Made by a program: the position numbers and the translations under genes | In this document: positions 23,763 to 35,846 of the stretch, in pieces | How positions within the stretch are numbered: the first letter of the stretch is position 1 | How the letters are laid out: every line of letters starts with the position of its first letter | Assembly: GCA_037447655.1 (NCBI GenBank) | Contig: JBBHKE010001793.1 | Span: 1-63,134, forward strand | DNA length: 63,134 nucleotides | Source: Zygnema cylindricum | Lineage: Eukaryota; Streptophyta; Zygnematophyceae; Zygnematales; Zygnemataceae | Reading direction: 5' to 3' | Notes under the pieces: model-generated | What the model saw: only the letters and a program-made list of their open reading frames with translations | What the model was told of the DNA's origin: nothing | The model's database searches: none

Positions 23763-26700
23763 GGTGGCGTGTCCCTGTCCCTCACCATATCCATCGTCCC
23801 TCTATTTTCCTCTACATTTGCCTCCTCCCCCCCTTCCCTTTTCTCTCAAACCAACCTATGTCGATCTCCCTCTTTCCCTCCTTTATTCCTCTTAAAACAT
23901 GCTCCCTCTCCCTCTCCCTCTCCCGGTTGGTCTCTCCCTCTCCCTCTCACTCTCCCTCTCAATCTTCCTCTCTCCCCCTTTCTCTCTACCTCTCTCTACC
24001 CCTCTCCTTCTCCATCTCTCTCTCCCTCTTAGTTTATCTCTCTCTCCTTACTCCCTCTCCCTTCCCTCATCGTCTCCCTTTCCCTCTCCCCATCCCATTC
24101 CCTCTCCCCCTCAATCTACCTCCCCTACTTTTTCTCCTTTTCAATAGGCTTCTCCCTCTCCCTCTCCCTCTCCCTCTCCCTATAAATCTCCAGCTCCCTG
24201 TCCTTTTCTTTTTCCCTCTCCCTACCCCTATCAATTTGTAGCTCCTTCTACCTTTCTCTCTCCCTCTCCTTACTCTTCTCAATCTATTGTTCCCTCTCTC
24301 TCTCTCTTTCTCTCCCACTACCTCTAACACTCCCCCTCCCCCTCCCTCTCAATCTGCCACTCACTCACTCCCTTCCCCCTCTCCCTTTCCCTTATCCTCT
24401 CCCTCTCGTTTTTCCTATCCTATTCTCTCTCCCTCTCAATCAACCTCCATTTCTCCCTCTCCTTTTGAGTGGGCCCCTCTCTCTCCCTCTCCATCTCCCT
24501 CTCCCTATCAATCTGTTGCTCCCTCTCTCTCTCCCTCTCCCTCTCCCTCTACCTCTCCCCCTCCCTCTCGCTCTCAACCTACCGCTCCCTCTCCCTCTCT
24601 CTCTCAATCTGCCGCTCCTTCCCCCTCTCTCTCTCAATCTGCTGCTCTCTCTCCCTCTCTCGCTCTTTCTCCCTCTCCCTCTTTCTCTCAATCTGCCCCT
24701 CTCTCTCCCATCTCCCTCTCTATTTCCCTTTTTTTCTCCTGTTCTCTCTCCCCCTCAATCTGTCTCCCCTTCTCCCTCTCTTTTTCAATGGGCTCCTCCC
24801 TCTCTCTCTCCCTCTCCATCACCCTCTACCTATTAATCTGTTGCTCCCTCTCTCTCTCTTTTCCTCTCTTTTTACCTCTACCTCTCCCTCTCCCCTTTCC
24901 TCTCAATCTGCCGCTCTCTCCCCCTTCTCCATCTCTTTTTCCCTCATCTTCTCCCTTTCCCTCTTCCTCTCCCGTTCCCTCTCCCTCTCAATCTGCCTCA
25001 CTTTCTCCCTCCCCTTTTCAGTAGGCTCCTCCCTCTCCCTCTCCCACTCAATCTCCCTTTCCCTCTCCCAATCAATCTGCTGCTCCCTCTCTCTCTCTCT
25101 CTTCCTCTCCCTCTACCTCTACCTCTCCCCCTTCACCTTCCTCTCAATCTCCCTCTCTCTCTCCCTCTCGTTGTACCTCTCTCTCTCCCTGTCTCACTCA
25201 ACCTACCGCTCCCTCTCCCTCTCTCTCTATCAATCATCCGCTCCCTCCCCCTCTCTCTCTCTCAATCTGATTCTCCCTCTCCCTCTCCCTCTCTCTCTCC
25301 CTCTCCCTCTCTCTCTCAATCTGCCACTCTATCTCTTTTCTCCCTCTCCTGTTCCCTAATCCTCTCACTTTCCTTCTACCTCTCCTGTTCCCTCTCCCCC
25401 TCAATGTGCCTCCCTTTCTCCCTCTCCTTTTCAATGGGCTTTTCCCTCTCCTTCTCCCACTCTATCTCCCTCTTCCTATCAATCTGTTGCTCCTCTCTCT
25501 CTTTCTCTCTTCCTCTCCCTCTCCCTCTACCTCTCCCCCTCCCTCTCCCTCTCAATCTACCGCTCCCTCTCTCTCTGTCTCTTAATCTGTTGCTCCCTCT
25601 CCCTCTCCCTCTCTCTCTCCCTCTCCCTCTCTCTCTTAATATGCCGCTCTCTATCCCTTCACCCTCTCCCTTTCCTTCATCCTCTCCCTTTCCCTCTTCC
25701 TCTTCCGTTCCCTCTCCTCGTCAATCACCCTCCCTTTCTCCCTCTCCTTTTTGGTGGGATTCTCCCTCTCCCTCTCCCTCTCCATCTCTCTCTCCCTATC
25801 AATCTACTGCTCCCTCTCCCTCTCTCGCTTCCTCTCCCTCTCCCTCTACCTCTCCCCCTCCCTCTCCCTCTCCATCTCCCTCTCTTTGTTAATCTACTCC
25901 TCCCTTTCCCTCTCTCTTCCTCTCCCTCTCACTCTACCTCTCCCCCTCCCTCTCCCTCTCCCTCTCTTTTTCTCAATTTGATACTCCCTCTCCCTCTCCC
26001 TATCTCTCTCTCTCTCCCTCTCTCTATCAATCTGTTACTTCCTCTCTCTCTCTCTTTACTTCTCCTTCTCCCTCTACCTCTCTCTCTCCCCCTCCCTCTC
26101 AATCTGCCGCTCTCTCTCCGTTCTCCCTCCCCCTTTCCCTCATCCTCTCCCTTTCCCTCTTCCTCTCACTTTCCCTCTCCCCCTCAATAGGCCTCCCTTT
26201 CTCCCTCTCTTTTTCAGTGGGCTCCTCCGTCTCACTCTCCTTCTCCGTCTCCCTCTCCCTATCAATCTGTTGCTCCCTCTCTCTCTCTTCCTCTCCCTCT
26301 CCCTCTACCTCTCCCCCTCCCTCTCGCTCTCAACCTACTGCTCCCTCTCTCTCTCTCAATGTGTTGCTCCCTCTCCCTCTCCCTCTCTCTCTCCCTCTCG
26401 TTCTTTCTCTCTATTTGCAGCTCTCTCTCCCTTCTCCCTCTTTTTTTCCCTCATCCTCTCCCTTTCCCTCTTCCTTTCTCGTTCCCTCTCCCCCTCGATC
26501 TACCTCCAGTTCTCCCTCTCTTTTTCAGTGGGCTCCTCCCTCTCCCTCTCCCTCTCCATCTCCCTCTCCCTATCAATCTGCTACTCCCTCTCTCTCTCTC
26601 TTTACTTCTCCTTCTCCCTCTACCTCTCTCTCTCCCCCTCCCTCTCAATCTGCCGCTCTCTCTCCGTTCTCCCTCCCCCTTTCCCTCATCCTCTCCCTTT

Positions 26701-28170
26701 CCCTCTTCCTCTCCTGTTCCCTCTCCCCTTAAATTTGCCTCACTTTCTCCGTCTCCTTTTCACTAGGCTCCTCCCTCTCCCTCTCCCTCTCCATCTCCCT
26801 CTCCCTCTCCTTATCAATCTCACGCTCCCTCTCTCTCTCTCTTTTCCTCTCCCTCAACCTCTACCTCTCCCCCTCCCCCTCCCTCTCAATCTTCCTCTCT
26901 TTCTCCCTCTCCTTCTACCTCACCCCCTCCTTGTCCCACTCTACCTACCGCTCCCTCTCCCTCTTTCTATCCCAATCTGCCGTACCTTCTCCCTCTCTCT
27001 CTCTCAATCTAATGCTCCCTCTCCCTCTCCCTTTCCCTCTCTCTCTCCTTCTCCCTTTTTCTCAATTTGCCGCTCTCTCTCCTTCCTCCCTCTCCTTTTC
27101 CCTCATCCTCTCCCTTTCCCTCTTCCTCTCCCGTTTCCTCTCCCCCTCAATTTGCCTCCCTTTCTCCCTCTCTTTTTAAGTGGGCTCCTCCCTCTTCATC
27201 TTCCTCTCTAACTCCCACTTCCTATCAATCTATTGCTCCCTCTCTCTCTCTCTCTTTCTCTCCCTCTCCCTCTACCTCTCCCCCTCACTCTCCCTCTCAA
27301 CCTACCGCTCCCTCTCTCTCTCTCTCTCTCAACCTGCTGCTCCCTCCCCCTCTCTCTCTCTCTCTCAATTTGCCGCTCCCTCCCCCTCTCTCTCTCTCAA
27401 TTTGATGCTCCCTCTCCCTCTCGCTCTCTCTCTCCCTCTCCAACTCTCACTCAATCTTCCCCTCTTTATCCATTCTCTCTCTCCCTTTCCCACATCCTCT
27501 TCTTTTCCCTCTTCCTCTCCCGTTCCCTCTCCCCATCAATCCGCCTCCCTTTCTCCCTCTCCTTTTCAGTGGGCTCTTCCCTCTCTCTCTTCCTCTTTAT
27601 CTCCCTCTCCCTTTCAATCTGCTGCTCCCTCTCCCTCTCTCTCTTCCTCTCCCTCTCCCTCTACCTCTCCCCCTCCCTCTCCCTCTCAACCTACCGCTCC
27701 CTCTCCCTCGTCTCTCGATTTGATACTCCCTCTCACTCTCCCTCTTTGTCTCCCTCTCCCTCTCTCTCTCAATCTGTTGCTCTCTCTCCCTCCTCCCTCT
27801 CCCTTTCCCTCATCCTCTCCTTTTCCCTCTTCATCTCATTTTCCCTCTCTTCCTTAATCTGCCTCCTTTTCTCCCTCTCTTTTTCAGTGGGCTCCTCCCC
27901 TCCCTCTCCCTCTCCATCTCCCTCTCCCTATCAATCTGATGTTCCCTCTCTCTCTCTCTCTCTTCCTCCCCCTCTCCCTCTGCCTCTCCCCCTCCCTCAC
28001 CCTCTCAACCTACCGCTCCCTATTCCTTTTCTCTCTCAATGTGCCGCTCCTTCCCCCCCTCTCTCTCTCAATCTGCTGCTCCCTCTCTCTCTCTCTCCCT
28101 CTCCGTCTCCCTCTCAATCTATTGCTCTCTCTCCCTCTCTTTTTCCCGCTCCCTCTCCCTTAGCCTCTCA
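23763..28170. repeat. 4.4-kb polypyrimidine higher-order array
   Basis: The plus strand is almost entirely C and T, built on CCCTCT/CTCTCC hexamers. Punctuating words recur in order: (A/G)GTGGGCTCCTCC, CAATCTG(C/T)TGCTCC, CTCTACCTCTCCCCC, CAACCTACCGCTCC and CAATCTGCCTCCC. The GGGCTCCTCC-type mark occurs near 24469, 24787, 25018, 25432, 25752, 26216, 26527, 26763, 27178, 27568 and 27887, giving units of about 230-465 bp. Long open frames run through it in all three plus frames, encoding only Ser/Leu/Pro-rich simple sequence. They are artefacts of composition, not genes. Confidence 0.92.
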
Positions 28171-28840
28171 ATTTGTCATTCTTAGGCGAGAAGGATTGTA
28201 TATATTTCCAAGTGTCCTCTTGTAAATATTTTTGAATTGTAATACATTTTGATGTTGTTGTAATGATGGAAGCTTTTTAATTTATTTCTCCACTTTTTGT
28301 ATATGTTAACCGATACACGATGGAGTGTGTGGCGCATTTTTCACTGTTTTGGTTTGTCACTCTTTTTATTTTTCCTTCTCTCTCTCTCTTTTTCTATGTC
28401 TCCTTCTCTTCATTTTATTCTGTCTCTTTCTCTCACACACTCTCTCTTTTTTATTTATTTGACTCTCTCTCCCTTATGTTTTACTTCGACGAGAATGTAT
28501 CGTCGTTGAATGGTATATTTTTGTTTCCTTCCATTCAGTGACGAGACTGTGTCAACACTCAATAGCAAAACCCTTTTCTCCCTCCTAAGTTTCTTTGTCT
28601 CTTACTTTCCATCTCTTCCTCTGTTTTATCTTCCACCAAACATCTCTCTCCCTTTCTCTAAACTTTATATTCTCCGACTTGTGTTTTTTTTTTCACACTT
28701 TTCTTTTTACACCCTTAAAATTTTGCTTTCTCTCTCTCCCTCTTTTCCTATATGTCTCTCTCCCTTTCTCTCTTTCTTTATTTTTCTCCGTCTCTTTCTC
28801 TAATATGGTCTTTTTTTTTATTTCTCTGTCTCTCCTACCC
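28171..28840. other. T/C-rich flank of the array
   Basis: After a short mixed stretch (28171-28340) the plus strand becomes T- and C-rich again (CTCTCTCTCTCTTTTTC and similar) up to 28830, without the higher-order marks. No gene seen. Confidence 0.5.
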
Positions 28841-28843
28841 TTA

Positions 28844-28982
28844 TGCCATTCAACAACAAGACTATGTCGACAGTGAATGGCATATAATAACTTCTGCCAT
28901 TCAGCTACGATACTATCTCGTCGCTGAATGGTATATTTCATTTTCTACCATTCAACGACGACAGTGTCTCGTCGCTGAATGT
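28844..28982. repeat. Cluster of CATTCA…CGTCG hairpins
   Basis: Three successive inverted repeats: 28848-28880 (GCCATTCA…GAATGGC), 28902-28931 (CCATTCAGCTACGA, spacer, TCGTCGCTGAATGG) and 28950-28980 (CCATTCAACGACGA, spacer CAGTGTC, TCGTCGCTGAATG). A related half occurs at 28486-28510. The same motif recurs at 31345-31600. Confidence 0.75.
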
Positions 28983-29350
28983 TCGTATGATATTGCAATA
29001 AAAGATGGGAATGAAGAACACTCCACATTTTGACACCATCACTACAAAAAAATGTCATTCATTATTTTAGTCATACAACTTGCTTAAAAAAAATGGAAAC
29101 AAAAATACAAAAAAGAATACAGTAATATTCAATGTGATTGAAAGAAATACAATCCAGACTACATATTGCCGTAAAAGAAAAGTACAAATATTAAACTACC
29201 AAAATGAAACTACAAAGAAAAAAACTAAACAAATCCACACTAGTAGTAAATTTTTGTGCAAACACCCATAATCCATTTTACTAATTAAACCACCTCTCTA
29301 TAAAAGGCCTCAAACTCATCGTAGTCCTCTAAGTCTTCGTCACTAATGAC

Positions 29351-32099
29351 TTAATCCTCGCAAGTGTCGGCATCTCGAAGGCCTTGGAGTAAATCCCGTG
29401 TTGGAGCAGAAAGAGGTGGCACCTCATCGCCTACGAAATAGTTTCGCCATTTCATGATTATGATTTGCAATTGTTGTGTGAGCATGCTCTCCTCCCATTT
29501 CCCATCCTTCAATGACAATCCACATTGGATCATCGCCTTCCGTGCATACCCCACCCCGTTCTAGTCTTTCATTTTGTTGACTTCGCGAATTGAATCGCGT
29601 GCCAACTTTAGGAGAAATGTTTTCCCCGTTCCAACTAGCTTACCCGACCAACGTCGGCCCCTAGGTAAAGACCACTTATGGCTCTTGATCCCCTTTATTT
29701 TCCAATCCTCCTATTTTCTTGACAATACCTCCTTGATTTTCGCAATTACAAAAGAGTAGGCGGGTTGCACGAGATGTGTTGCGCAAGGAGGGAAAAACTG
29801 GAGGATTGCTCTCTTTGCGAGTAATACGCGGTTCAACTCCTCAGCCATATTCTGCCCGCCACAAATGTCCACAAAAACTACTTTCTCTCGACCATCACGA
29901 TTTCCCTGGTAAGACCTCGGCTCTGCAATCCACTGCGGGGAGACCGTCCGGTTCCAACCCTTAGGTCCGTTCGATAACAAACTCCTACAAACGAAATGTT
30001 TTACATACATAATGGTGTCGAAGAAATGCTAATAATAACGTAAGGGGAGGAGAGAGGGAGTTACAAGAGAGGGAGAGGGAGAGAGGATAGGGAGAATAAG
30101 AGGGTGGGATGGTGAGGGTAAAAGGAGAGGGAAAGAGGTGAGGGGTAGAGGAGCAAGAAGAAGAGGGAGGGGGAAAGAGATTGAGTGAGGGAGGTAAAGA
30201 GGGGGGGTAAAAGGGGATAGGGAGGAAGCACTACAAACAACAAAAAACACAAAAATGTTTTTTTTTTTAGAGGAATACATGGGAGATAGAGGAAGATAAT
30301 AGTGACGATATGTACGAGGTGAAATACGCAAATGAAAAGAAACGCACCTCATACATCGTCGGGGAGGCGCTTTATCGGGTAATTACAAATTTTGTTGGCG
30401 AAAATTATCATCGGAGATTCAATTCTTGCGTTCACTCCGCCCGTGAGTCGTACCATCGACGTCAATGACTCCCGGCCGCCCGCAACGTCCGCGTATTTCA
30501 CCACCTCGTCCCCGCAAAAACCCAATGTCTTTTTATTGTCCATATTGACAATAACGTGGGTCTCGTCCATGTTTTTAACTAAATCCTCATTGAAGCGACC
30601 TAATATCCACGAAAAAGTTCAAAAAACAGAAAAAAAAACAAAACACAAGTAAGTATAATGATAGGGGCAACGATCTTTGTTTACGTTATTGCACTTACAA
30701 ACCTCGGCAACAACATAAAATCTAATAGATGAAACGTATATTACAACACAAAGCAATGAAGGGTAGAAAAGTACGAGGTTTACCCGACAAAAATACCCTT
30801 TTTAACACTCCCATGTGATACGCCACCGTTTTTTCTATGTACTCCTCCTTCTCTAGACTTAATTGTAGTTTTCCCTTTTGAGCCCTGTTAACAATGTTGT
30901 ACTTCTCACAAAAATGTTGCGTCCAACGTTTCTTGATCTTAATTTTGTACTCCTATTTTTGTCGAGAAATAGACTCAAATTCTCCTTCTTCATACGTTTA
31001 ATGACATGACAAGCCATGGTCCCCACAATGTTCTGCAATATTTTCATTCTCGCCTTTCTGAAACGGTAGAATTCCTCCACCAACTCCTTGTTTGCAGGTG
31101 TCACCCACCGCAATTATTTCCTTCCCCTACCCGGTAGTGCCTTCGTCACCACCACGCTTCTTCTTCCAAAACCCGAAGATGACAAGGTGTGTGTAGTCGC
31201 CATTATCCTTTAGAGTGTCGCCTCCCTTTCCTTCCACCACCGCCTTGCCTTTTGGTATTCTGCAACGGGAGCAAAGAAAAAAAAAAAAAAAACAAGTCAG
31301 TCATAATATATATATAAAAGAATATACATTAAAGAGTAAAAATAATTCAGCGACGACCAACATTCGTCACTGAATCAACGACGACCAGCAGTCGTCGTTG
31401 AATCAAAGACGAACAGTAGTCGTCGCTGGTACAGGAAACCGGCACCTATTGAAGATTTAACGACAACAGAAAGCCGTCGCTAGTTTACCGAGGAGGTGAA
31501 GACGTCGCCAGATCGATTTATCCAACTATGTGTCGACGCTCTATTCTTGCTGCCTAGTACAATTATTAGTCTGACACAAAAGTGAGGCGACGACACAATA
31601 CCGTCGCCAAATGGATGATTTTCCATTTGTTGCACAGATTATGCCAGGCAACGTCGACGGTATTCGACAACTGTGCACGAGGATCCAACATAGCGACATT
31701 AAGGAGGGGGAGAGGAAAAGGGAGAGTGAAAACAAAATGCAAGCATAAAGGGGGAGATAAACAACATGCCACACTATAGGCGAAAATATAATGAGGCACA
31801 CAATGTAGGCAGCCGGAAAAACTCATGAAAGGTAAGGAGAAAAGGTATTATTTCTTACTTGTATAATACTACCCCGTAAAGTGTTCAGGAAATTTATTGA
31901 AGGTCCTCGAGAAAAGGCTATCCTTTCTGTTTGCATGACAATCTGCGATCATCCATTTGATGACCCGAATGCGGGTAGCATTTGTCGAAACCAATTGAAG
32001 TTTGCGTTTCAGCAACGGGGCGTTCGCGTGGTCCCCACGCGGTAAGTCCGGAGGTGAGTTAGAAGGTGAGTCGAAATCTTCGGCCGTACCACTTTCCAT
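29351..32099 (-). pseudogene. Decayed intron-containing DDE transposase gene
   Basis: Minus-strand exons inferred from reading frame and splice signals are: ~32099-31873 (TRIRVIKWMIADC and LFSRTFNKFPEHF), 31259-30784 (QKARRWWKEREATL at the start, ending YHMGVLKRVFLSG), 30599-30355 (LGRFNEDLVKNMDETHVIVN, then VRLTGGVNARIESPMIIFAN) and about 30028-29351 (GWNRTVSPQWIAEPRSYQ, VVFVDICGGQN, FFPPCATHLVQPAYSFVI, ending YARKAMIQCGLSLKDGKWEE). The pattern MDET…VD…PP.ATHLVQP resembles DDE_1-type endonucleases of the pogo/Tc1-mariner group. Stops and frameshifts are present (TAA after GRGRK at about 31107; a shift near 30950), and the usual third acidic residue in QPxD reads Y. Inactive. The 30029-30354 intron is pyrimidine-rich on the coding strand. 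Confidence 0.7.
31345..31610. repeat. Second cluster of CGTCG hairpins, in a transposase intron
   Basis: TTCAGCGACGA…TCGTCACTGAA (about 31349-31375), ATTCAACGACGAC…GTCGTCGTTGAAT (31374-31403), and further CGACGA/TCGTCG pairs to about 31610. It is the same motif family as at 28844-28982, so the two clusters bracket most of the transposase gene. Confidence 0.6.
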
Positions 32100-32364
32100 G
32101 AGGGTGTCAGCGTTCGGTGATCCTATCCCTTCACTCGGTGGTTCTGGTCCTTAGGTTTCGCCCCGCTCTATCTCCTCCTCAACCGGAAGTGGGAAAATTT
32201 TAGCGGGGCCTCTATTTTTTGCAGCAAAAAAGGTGGTAATCGGCCACATATTTTCTCAAAATAAGCACGGCTATTGGGCAAAGAAAAATGTGAAGCAATG
32301 AAAAAATGATGCAAAAGCCAAGATAAATGTAAAGGGTGGGAAGACAATGCCATTGTTGGGCTGA

Positions 32365-32385
32365 ACGACGGGTATATATAGGAAG
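32365..32385 (-). promoter_or_regulatory. Candidate TATA box for the transposase gene
   Basis: On the minus strand CTATATATACCCG lies about 270 bases upstream of the candidate ATG at 32099. It is the only strong TATA-like word in the 5' region. Placement is inference. Confidence 0.3.
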
Positions 32386-32716
32386 GAAAGGGAATCTCTT
32401 GGGGAAAAAAAGAGGGAAAACCTTTGCCAAAGTTTGAGCATTCAAAATTTTAAATGTAATATATTATTGACAAACAAATATTTAAATTTTAAAAACTACA
32501 CAGTGATAGCGGGAAAATTTATAAATTTGCATCAGTTTTGGGCGTGGGGGTATGCACATGGTTGGCAATGGGCATTTTTCATTAAAGAGTTGTGGGAAAA
32601 CGTTGCAATTCATTGAATGTACGGATCTTTCTTGGAATGGCAGCGAGTAGGACAGACAATTTTGTTACATCGTATTGGAGCCATAATATTTGTGTGGATA
32701 TGAAACTGGACACGTG

Positions 32717-33944
32717 TGAAACTCTGTGTGCTACATTGCCCACAAAAATCACAGATTCCAAAAGAAGTTAATCTAGATAGTGCCGACCAAGTTGATATAA
32801 ACCCAAATGACTGACCCCTTAACAATCAGAAACCCATTATGGCTTCACCCCTTGAAATAAAACTTTTTGTGTGCTCAGTTCTACCACAGAATGCAAAGAT
32901 AGAATATGAGTTTTGGACACATTCACCCACTTTGAACTTCTTTTAGATATGAGATTTGGACACATTCACCCACTTTGAACTTCCTTTAGATATGCAGCCA
33001 CCCTGGCAGGCAAAAACTCTGACCGACTACACTCTTGTAGAGCCTAGACTCCCATGAGTCCGCAACAAAAAGAATCACTGAAAATGGTTAAGTAAATTAA
33101 TAGTTATGAATGGCCAAATATGACCTTTTGTACAAGAGCTCTCTCGGAGAGAGGCTGCTACCTACTAAATTTTCTAAGTCCTATCTCTCTCTAAAACTCT
33201 ATCTACTGACGTATGGCACCAATCATATACTGCGTTGTACAGAAAAGTACATGTGCCGGTGTACTACCTGTACGGCTATTGTACAACATGGCCAAAATGT
33301 CGACACGTGTCATATCCGGATTTGTTCCCTTAATATCCGGAGTTGTCGCAATCCAGCGTTGTCGCGCCACGTGTCACATGACGTGGCGATGACAATAAAA
33401 CTCCAAAAATACATATTCCGTGATCGCGGCTCCTATCGTGGCCGTCCGATCAAAACCGGATACAACTATAGCCGTTGAAAATATACGCACGGTATTTGTT
33501 TCGTGTTCGAAACAAATGCGTGGTATCCGTTTCATATAATACATTAAACCGTACATTGTACTAGCCAAAATTGTATCTATGCATTACATATCTATTTCCC
33601 GGTAAATGAACTAGTCTACGTGTAACAAATTATATATTTGTCAAACCTATTATTACATAACACTAATCCTAGACTTATAGGTTAAAGCTAACGGGTAATT
33701 TGAAGAACGGCACGTACCCAGATCAAATCCTATGTCCGTCAAACCTTATAGGTAACTCTATCAAGATTTGTTTCTTGTCCTCTTTGGACAGCCTAGGCAG
33801 CCATGGATCTAACTCCTCCTCAAGTCTTTAGTGACTACGACAAGTGTGGGGACTTGAGTGAAGAGTTAGAGGCAAGTTGTCAGTGTCTCCTCTTTGCCTT
33901 TTATTTTACAATCTTTAGACCTAGAAAATACTTAAATTTCAACA
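32717..33944 (-). repeat. 3' LTR of element 4
   Basis: 1,228 bp, from TGTTGAAATTTAAG (33944) to GTTTCA (32717) on the minus strand. It carries the antisense tRNA-like block (plus strand 33668-33740), a G-box CACGTG (33368-33373) with a nearby TGACGTGGC, and the hairpin CTCTCTCGGAGAGAG (about 33139-33153). Confidence 0.85.
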
Positions 33945-33957
33945 CTCCCCTTATTTT
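33945..33957 (-). other. Polypurine tract of element 4
   Basis: AAAATAAGGGGAG directly before the 3' LTR on the minus strand. It is identical to the tract of element 3 at 62617-62629. Confidence 0.8.
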
Positions 33958-33967
33958 CTAGTCTACT

Positions 33968-34519
33968 TTACTTTGAACTCCCTTCAAAAGCAACAAATAT
34001 ATTTATATATATTTTCCTTTCCTTTTTCATTTTTCCTTCATGAAGTTTCAAGCGAATACCTTTATATTTAAAAAATTGTATTAGATGACCAAAAATAATG
34101 TCATCTTGTCTATCATACATTTTATTTTGCATGCCAATTTTCATAAATCCGAGCAAAGATTTTATCCACCTCCTCCCCTTTTCATCCAACCAAAATCCAC
34201 TTTCCTTTTTGCATTTCCAACAGTCAGCCCCATCCCCAATTTGCAACACATACTCAGATGCTAACCCTTTTACAAGCACACCTTCATAGATGGCATCACT
34301 CCCATTAGTGATGTCAAAACCATTACCCCCCAAATTTATCCTTAAATCAAGAGTCCCCACGAAGTTCCTCATAAGATTTATATCTTCCAAACTCATATTT
34401 TTATCCGTGATTCTCACCCCATTTTCTGAACTTTCCTCACTCTCTCCCATGGAATTTTTTCCACTATCACTTTCTAATTTTATTCCCAAAAAATGTTTCT
34501 CCTCCCTTAAACCTTTCAT
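33968..34519 (-). pseudogene. RNase H remnant ORF of element 4 (183 codons)
   Basis: An open frame without stops. KHFLGIKLESD aligns with the FLGIQVERD segment at the RT C-terminus of element 3. VGTLDLRINLGG, ASEYVLQIGDGADCWKC and FKYKGIRLKLHEGKM align in order with the RNase H domain and C-terminus of element 3 (GTRDLWLHLGR, SRYVLYVGDGACCWST, LCREKCALKL). The catalytic acidic residues are not all recognisable, so enzymatic activity is doubtful. It is notable that the frame stays open while the homology is weak. Confidence 0.6.
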
Positions 34520-34534
34520 TAAATATTCCTCTTC

Positions 34535-35842
34535 TCACCTATTTTTTAAAACCCCCTCTATAATTAATTCTCCCCTTTCCTCGGAATCCGTTGAAGTCTC
34601 CCTTTCCAACCAATTATATGTTTCCAAAATATCTATGAAACTATCCTCAATATTTTGAACTCCCTCAAGTATCTCCTCTCTCTTTACTTCCCTTACACCT
34701 CCAAGCGCACACTGTTGCTGACGTGGAATTTCTGTGTGCTTTTCTCTCTTCCTCATACTACCAATGCAGAGAAGCTCCAACATTTCTTCATCCTCTTTCT
34801 CCTCTTCCCCTTTTTCCTCCTCATCCACATTCCAACTTCTAAGTTTTTCCAAACAAGGGCATTCCTCTATATAATGACCCGATTCCCTATAAAAGAAGCG
34901 AACCCCCTTTTTCAAAGCTCCCGTTTATTTTCCTCTCCCTCTTTTTCTACCAAAGTTCCGATAAGGTTTACCTTTGTCTTTCTTCCTCTCATCACGCTTA
35001 CGCTCGTCACCGCGGTTGCTCTAATCACGCTTTCGCCATTCACCACCAATTATAAATGCATTCACCCTGTCACTTCCCCTACGAAGCTCCAAAGTGTTTT
35101 CCCTCACAAGAATTATCCCCGTGGTAAAGCTCCAAGTCCATGAGGAGCCATCCATTGCCTACATACGACAAATGATGTTTTCGTACTCATATGGGAGTTT
35201 CATAAGGAGTGTATTAATCTTCCTCTCGTCAGATTCTATATATCCCGCACTAGCAAACTCAACATGTAACGCAACAATATCATTGCAAAACCCTATTATG
35301 CTACCGCCTTTATAAACATAGGCCTCTATTTCCTGTTTTATTAATTGTTGCCTCTAAATAGTCTCACTCTTATAAATCTGACTTAGTGTATCCCAAATTT
35401 ATGAAGACTTGGTTAGATTCAAAATAGTGATAGTTATAGACTTAGAAAAATTTCTAAGTATGAAATGTTTTGCTATACTGTTTTCATACTCCTAAATTTT
35501 ATAATCATTTTCTTCAGTTTTTCTTATAACCCCTCTAAGTGGTGCTGTGGCGGAGAGCCTAGCTCCCCTCACCATAGGTGTCCCGTTATCCTTCTCCCCA
35601 TTTCCCCCTTCCATGGCAATAATTATCCTTTCACCTTCCGTTGCATCTGAAATACAGTTGGTTTTTTGGGAAGCCCCTGATGAATCCATGCAGTGAGTTC
35701 CACCAAATCACGGTGTCGGACACCTCAATTGTCCCGAAACAATTCCCCACAAGTGCTTTTCGAAAAGCAATCCCTCCATCGTAAACTCCCAAAAAGTGAA
35801 GTCTGTACCATCAATCATAAGCACCCTAGATGCTGGGCCCAT
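34535..35842 (-). pseudogene. gag region of element 4
   Basis: From the ATG in the primer site (35842) it reads MGPASRVLMIDGTDFTFWEF and KHLWGIVSGQLRCPTP, then breaks. Later pieces are a UBN2-like core in 35350-35130 (VYKGGSIIGFCNDI, LLMKLPYEYENII) and an open frame at 34915-34535 with a decayed zinc knuckle (RFFYRESGHYIEEC: both leading cysteines replaced) and an acidic tail. An in-frame ATG also exists upstream within the LTR (35890). Several stops and shifts make it non-functional as a single gag. Confidence 0.7.
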
Positions 35843-35845
35843 AAC
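35834..35845 (-). other. Primer-binding site of element 4, initiator tRNA-Met anticodon arm
   Basis: GTTATGGGCCCA on the minus strand, one base after the LTR end GTTTCA. The LTR end is fixed by comparing both LTRs, which diverge exactly at this point; this confirms that the site is adjacent to the LTR. Confidence 0.8.
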
Positions 35846-35846
35846 T

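Noticed and set aside
24287-28225. Long open frames (up to 330 codons) in the pyrimidine array
   Set aside because: All three frames are open because a C/T-only strand cannot form stop codons. The products are Ser/Leu/Pro simple repeats with no domain.
29041-29060. CACTACAAAAAAATG as a CACTA transposon terminus
   Set aside because: No matching inverted terminus was found in the window, and the adjacent transposase is not of the CACTA type.
32168-32445. 61- and 77-codon hydrophobic ORFs upstream of the transposase
   Set aside because: Overlapping frames in the presumed 5' UTR, without homology that I recognise.
34290-35143. Plus-strand ORFs of 122 and 162 codons
   Set aside because: Shadows of the minus-strand gag and RNase H sequence of element 4.
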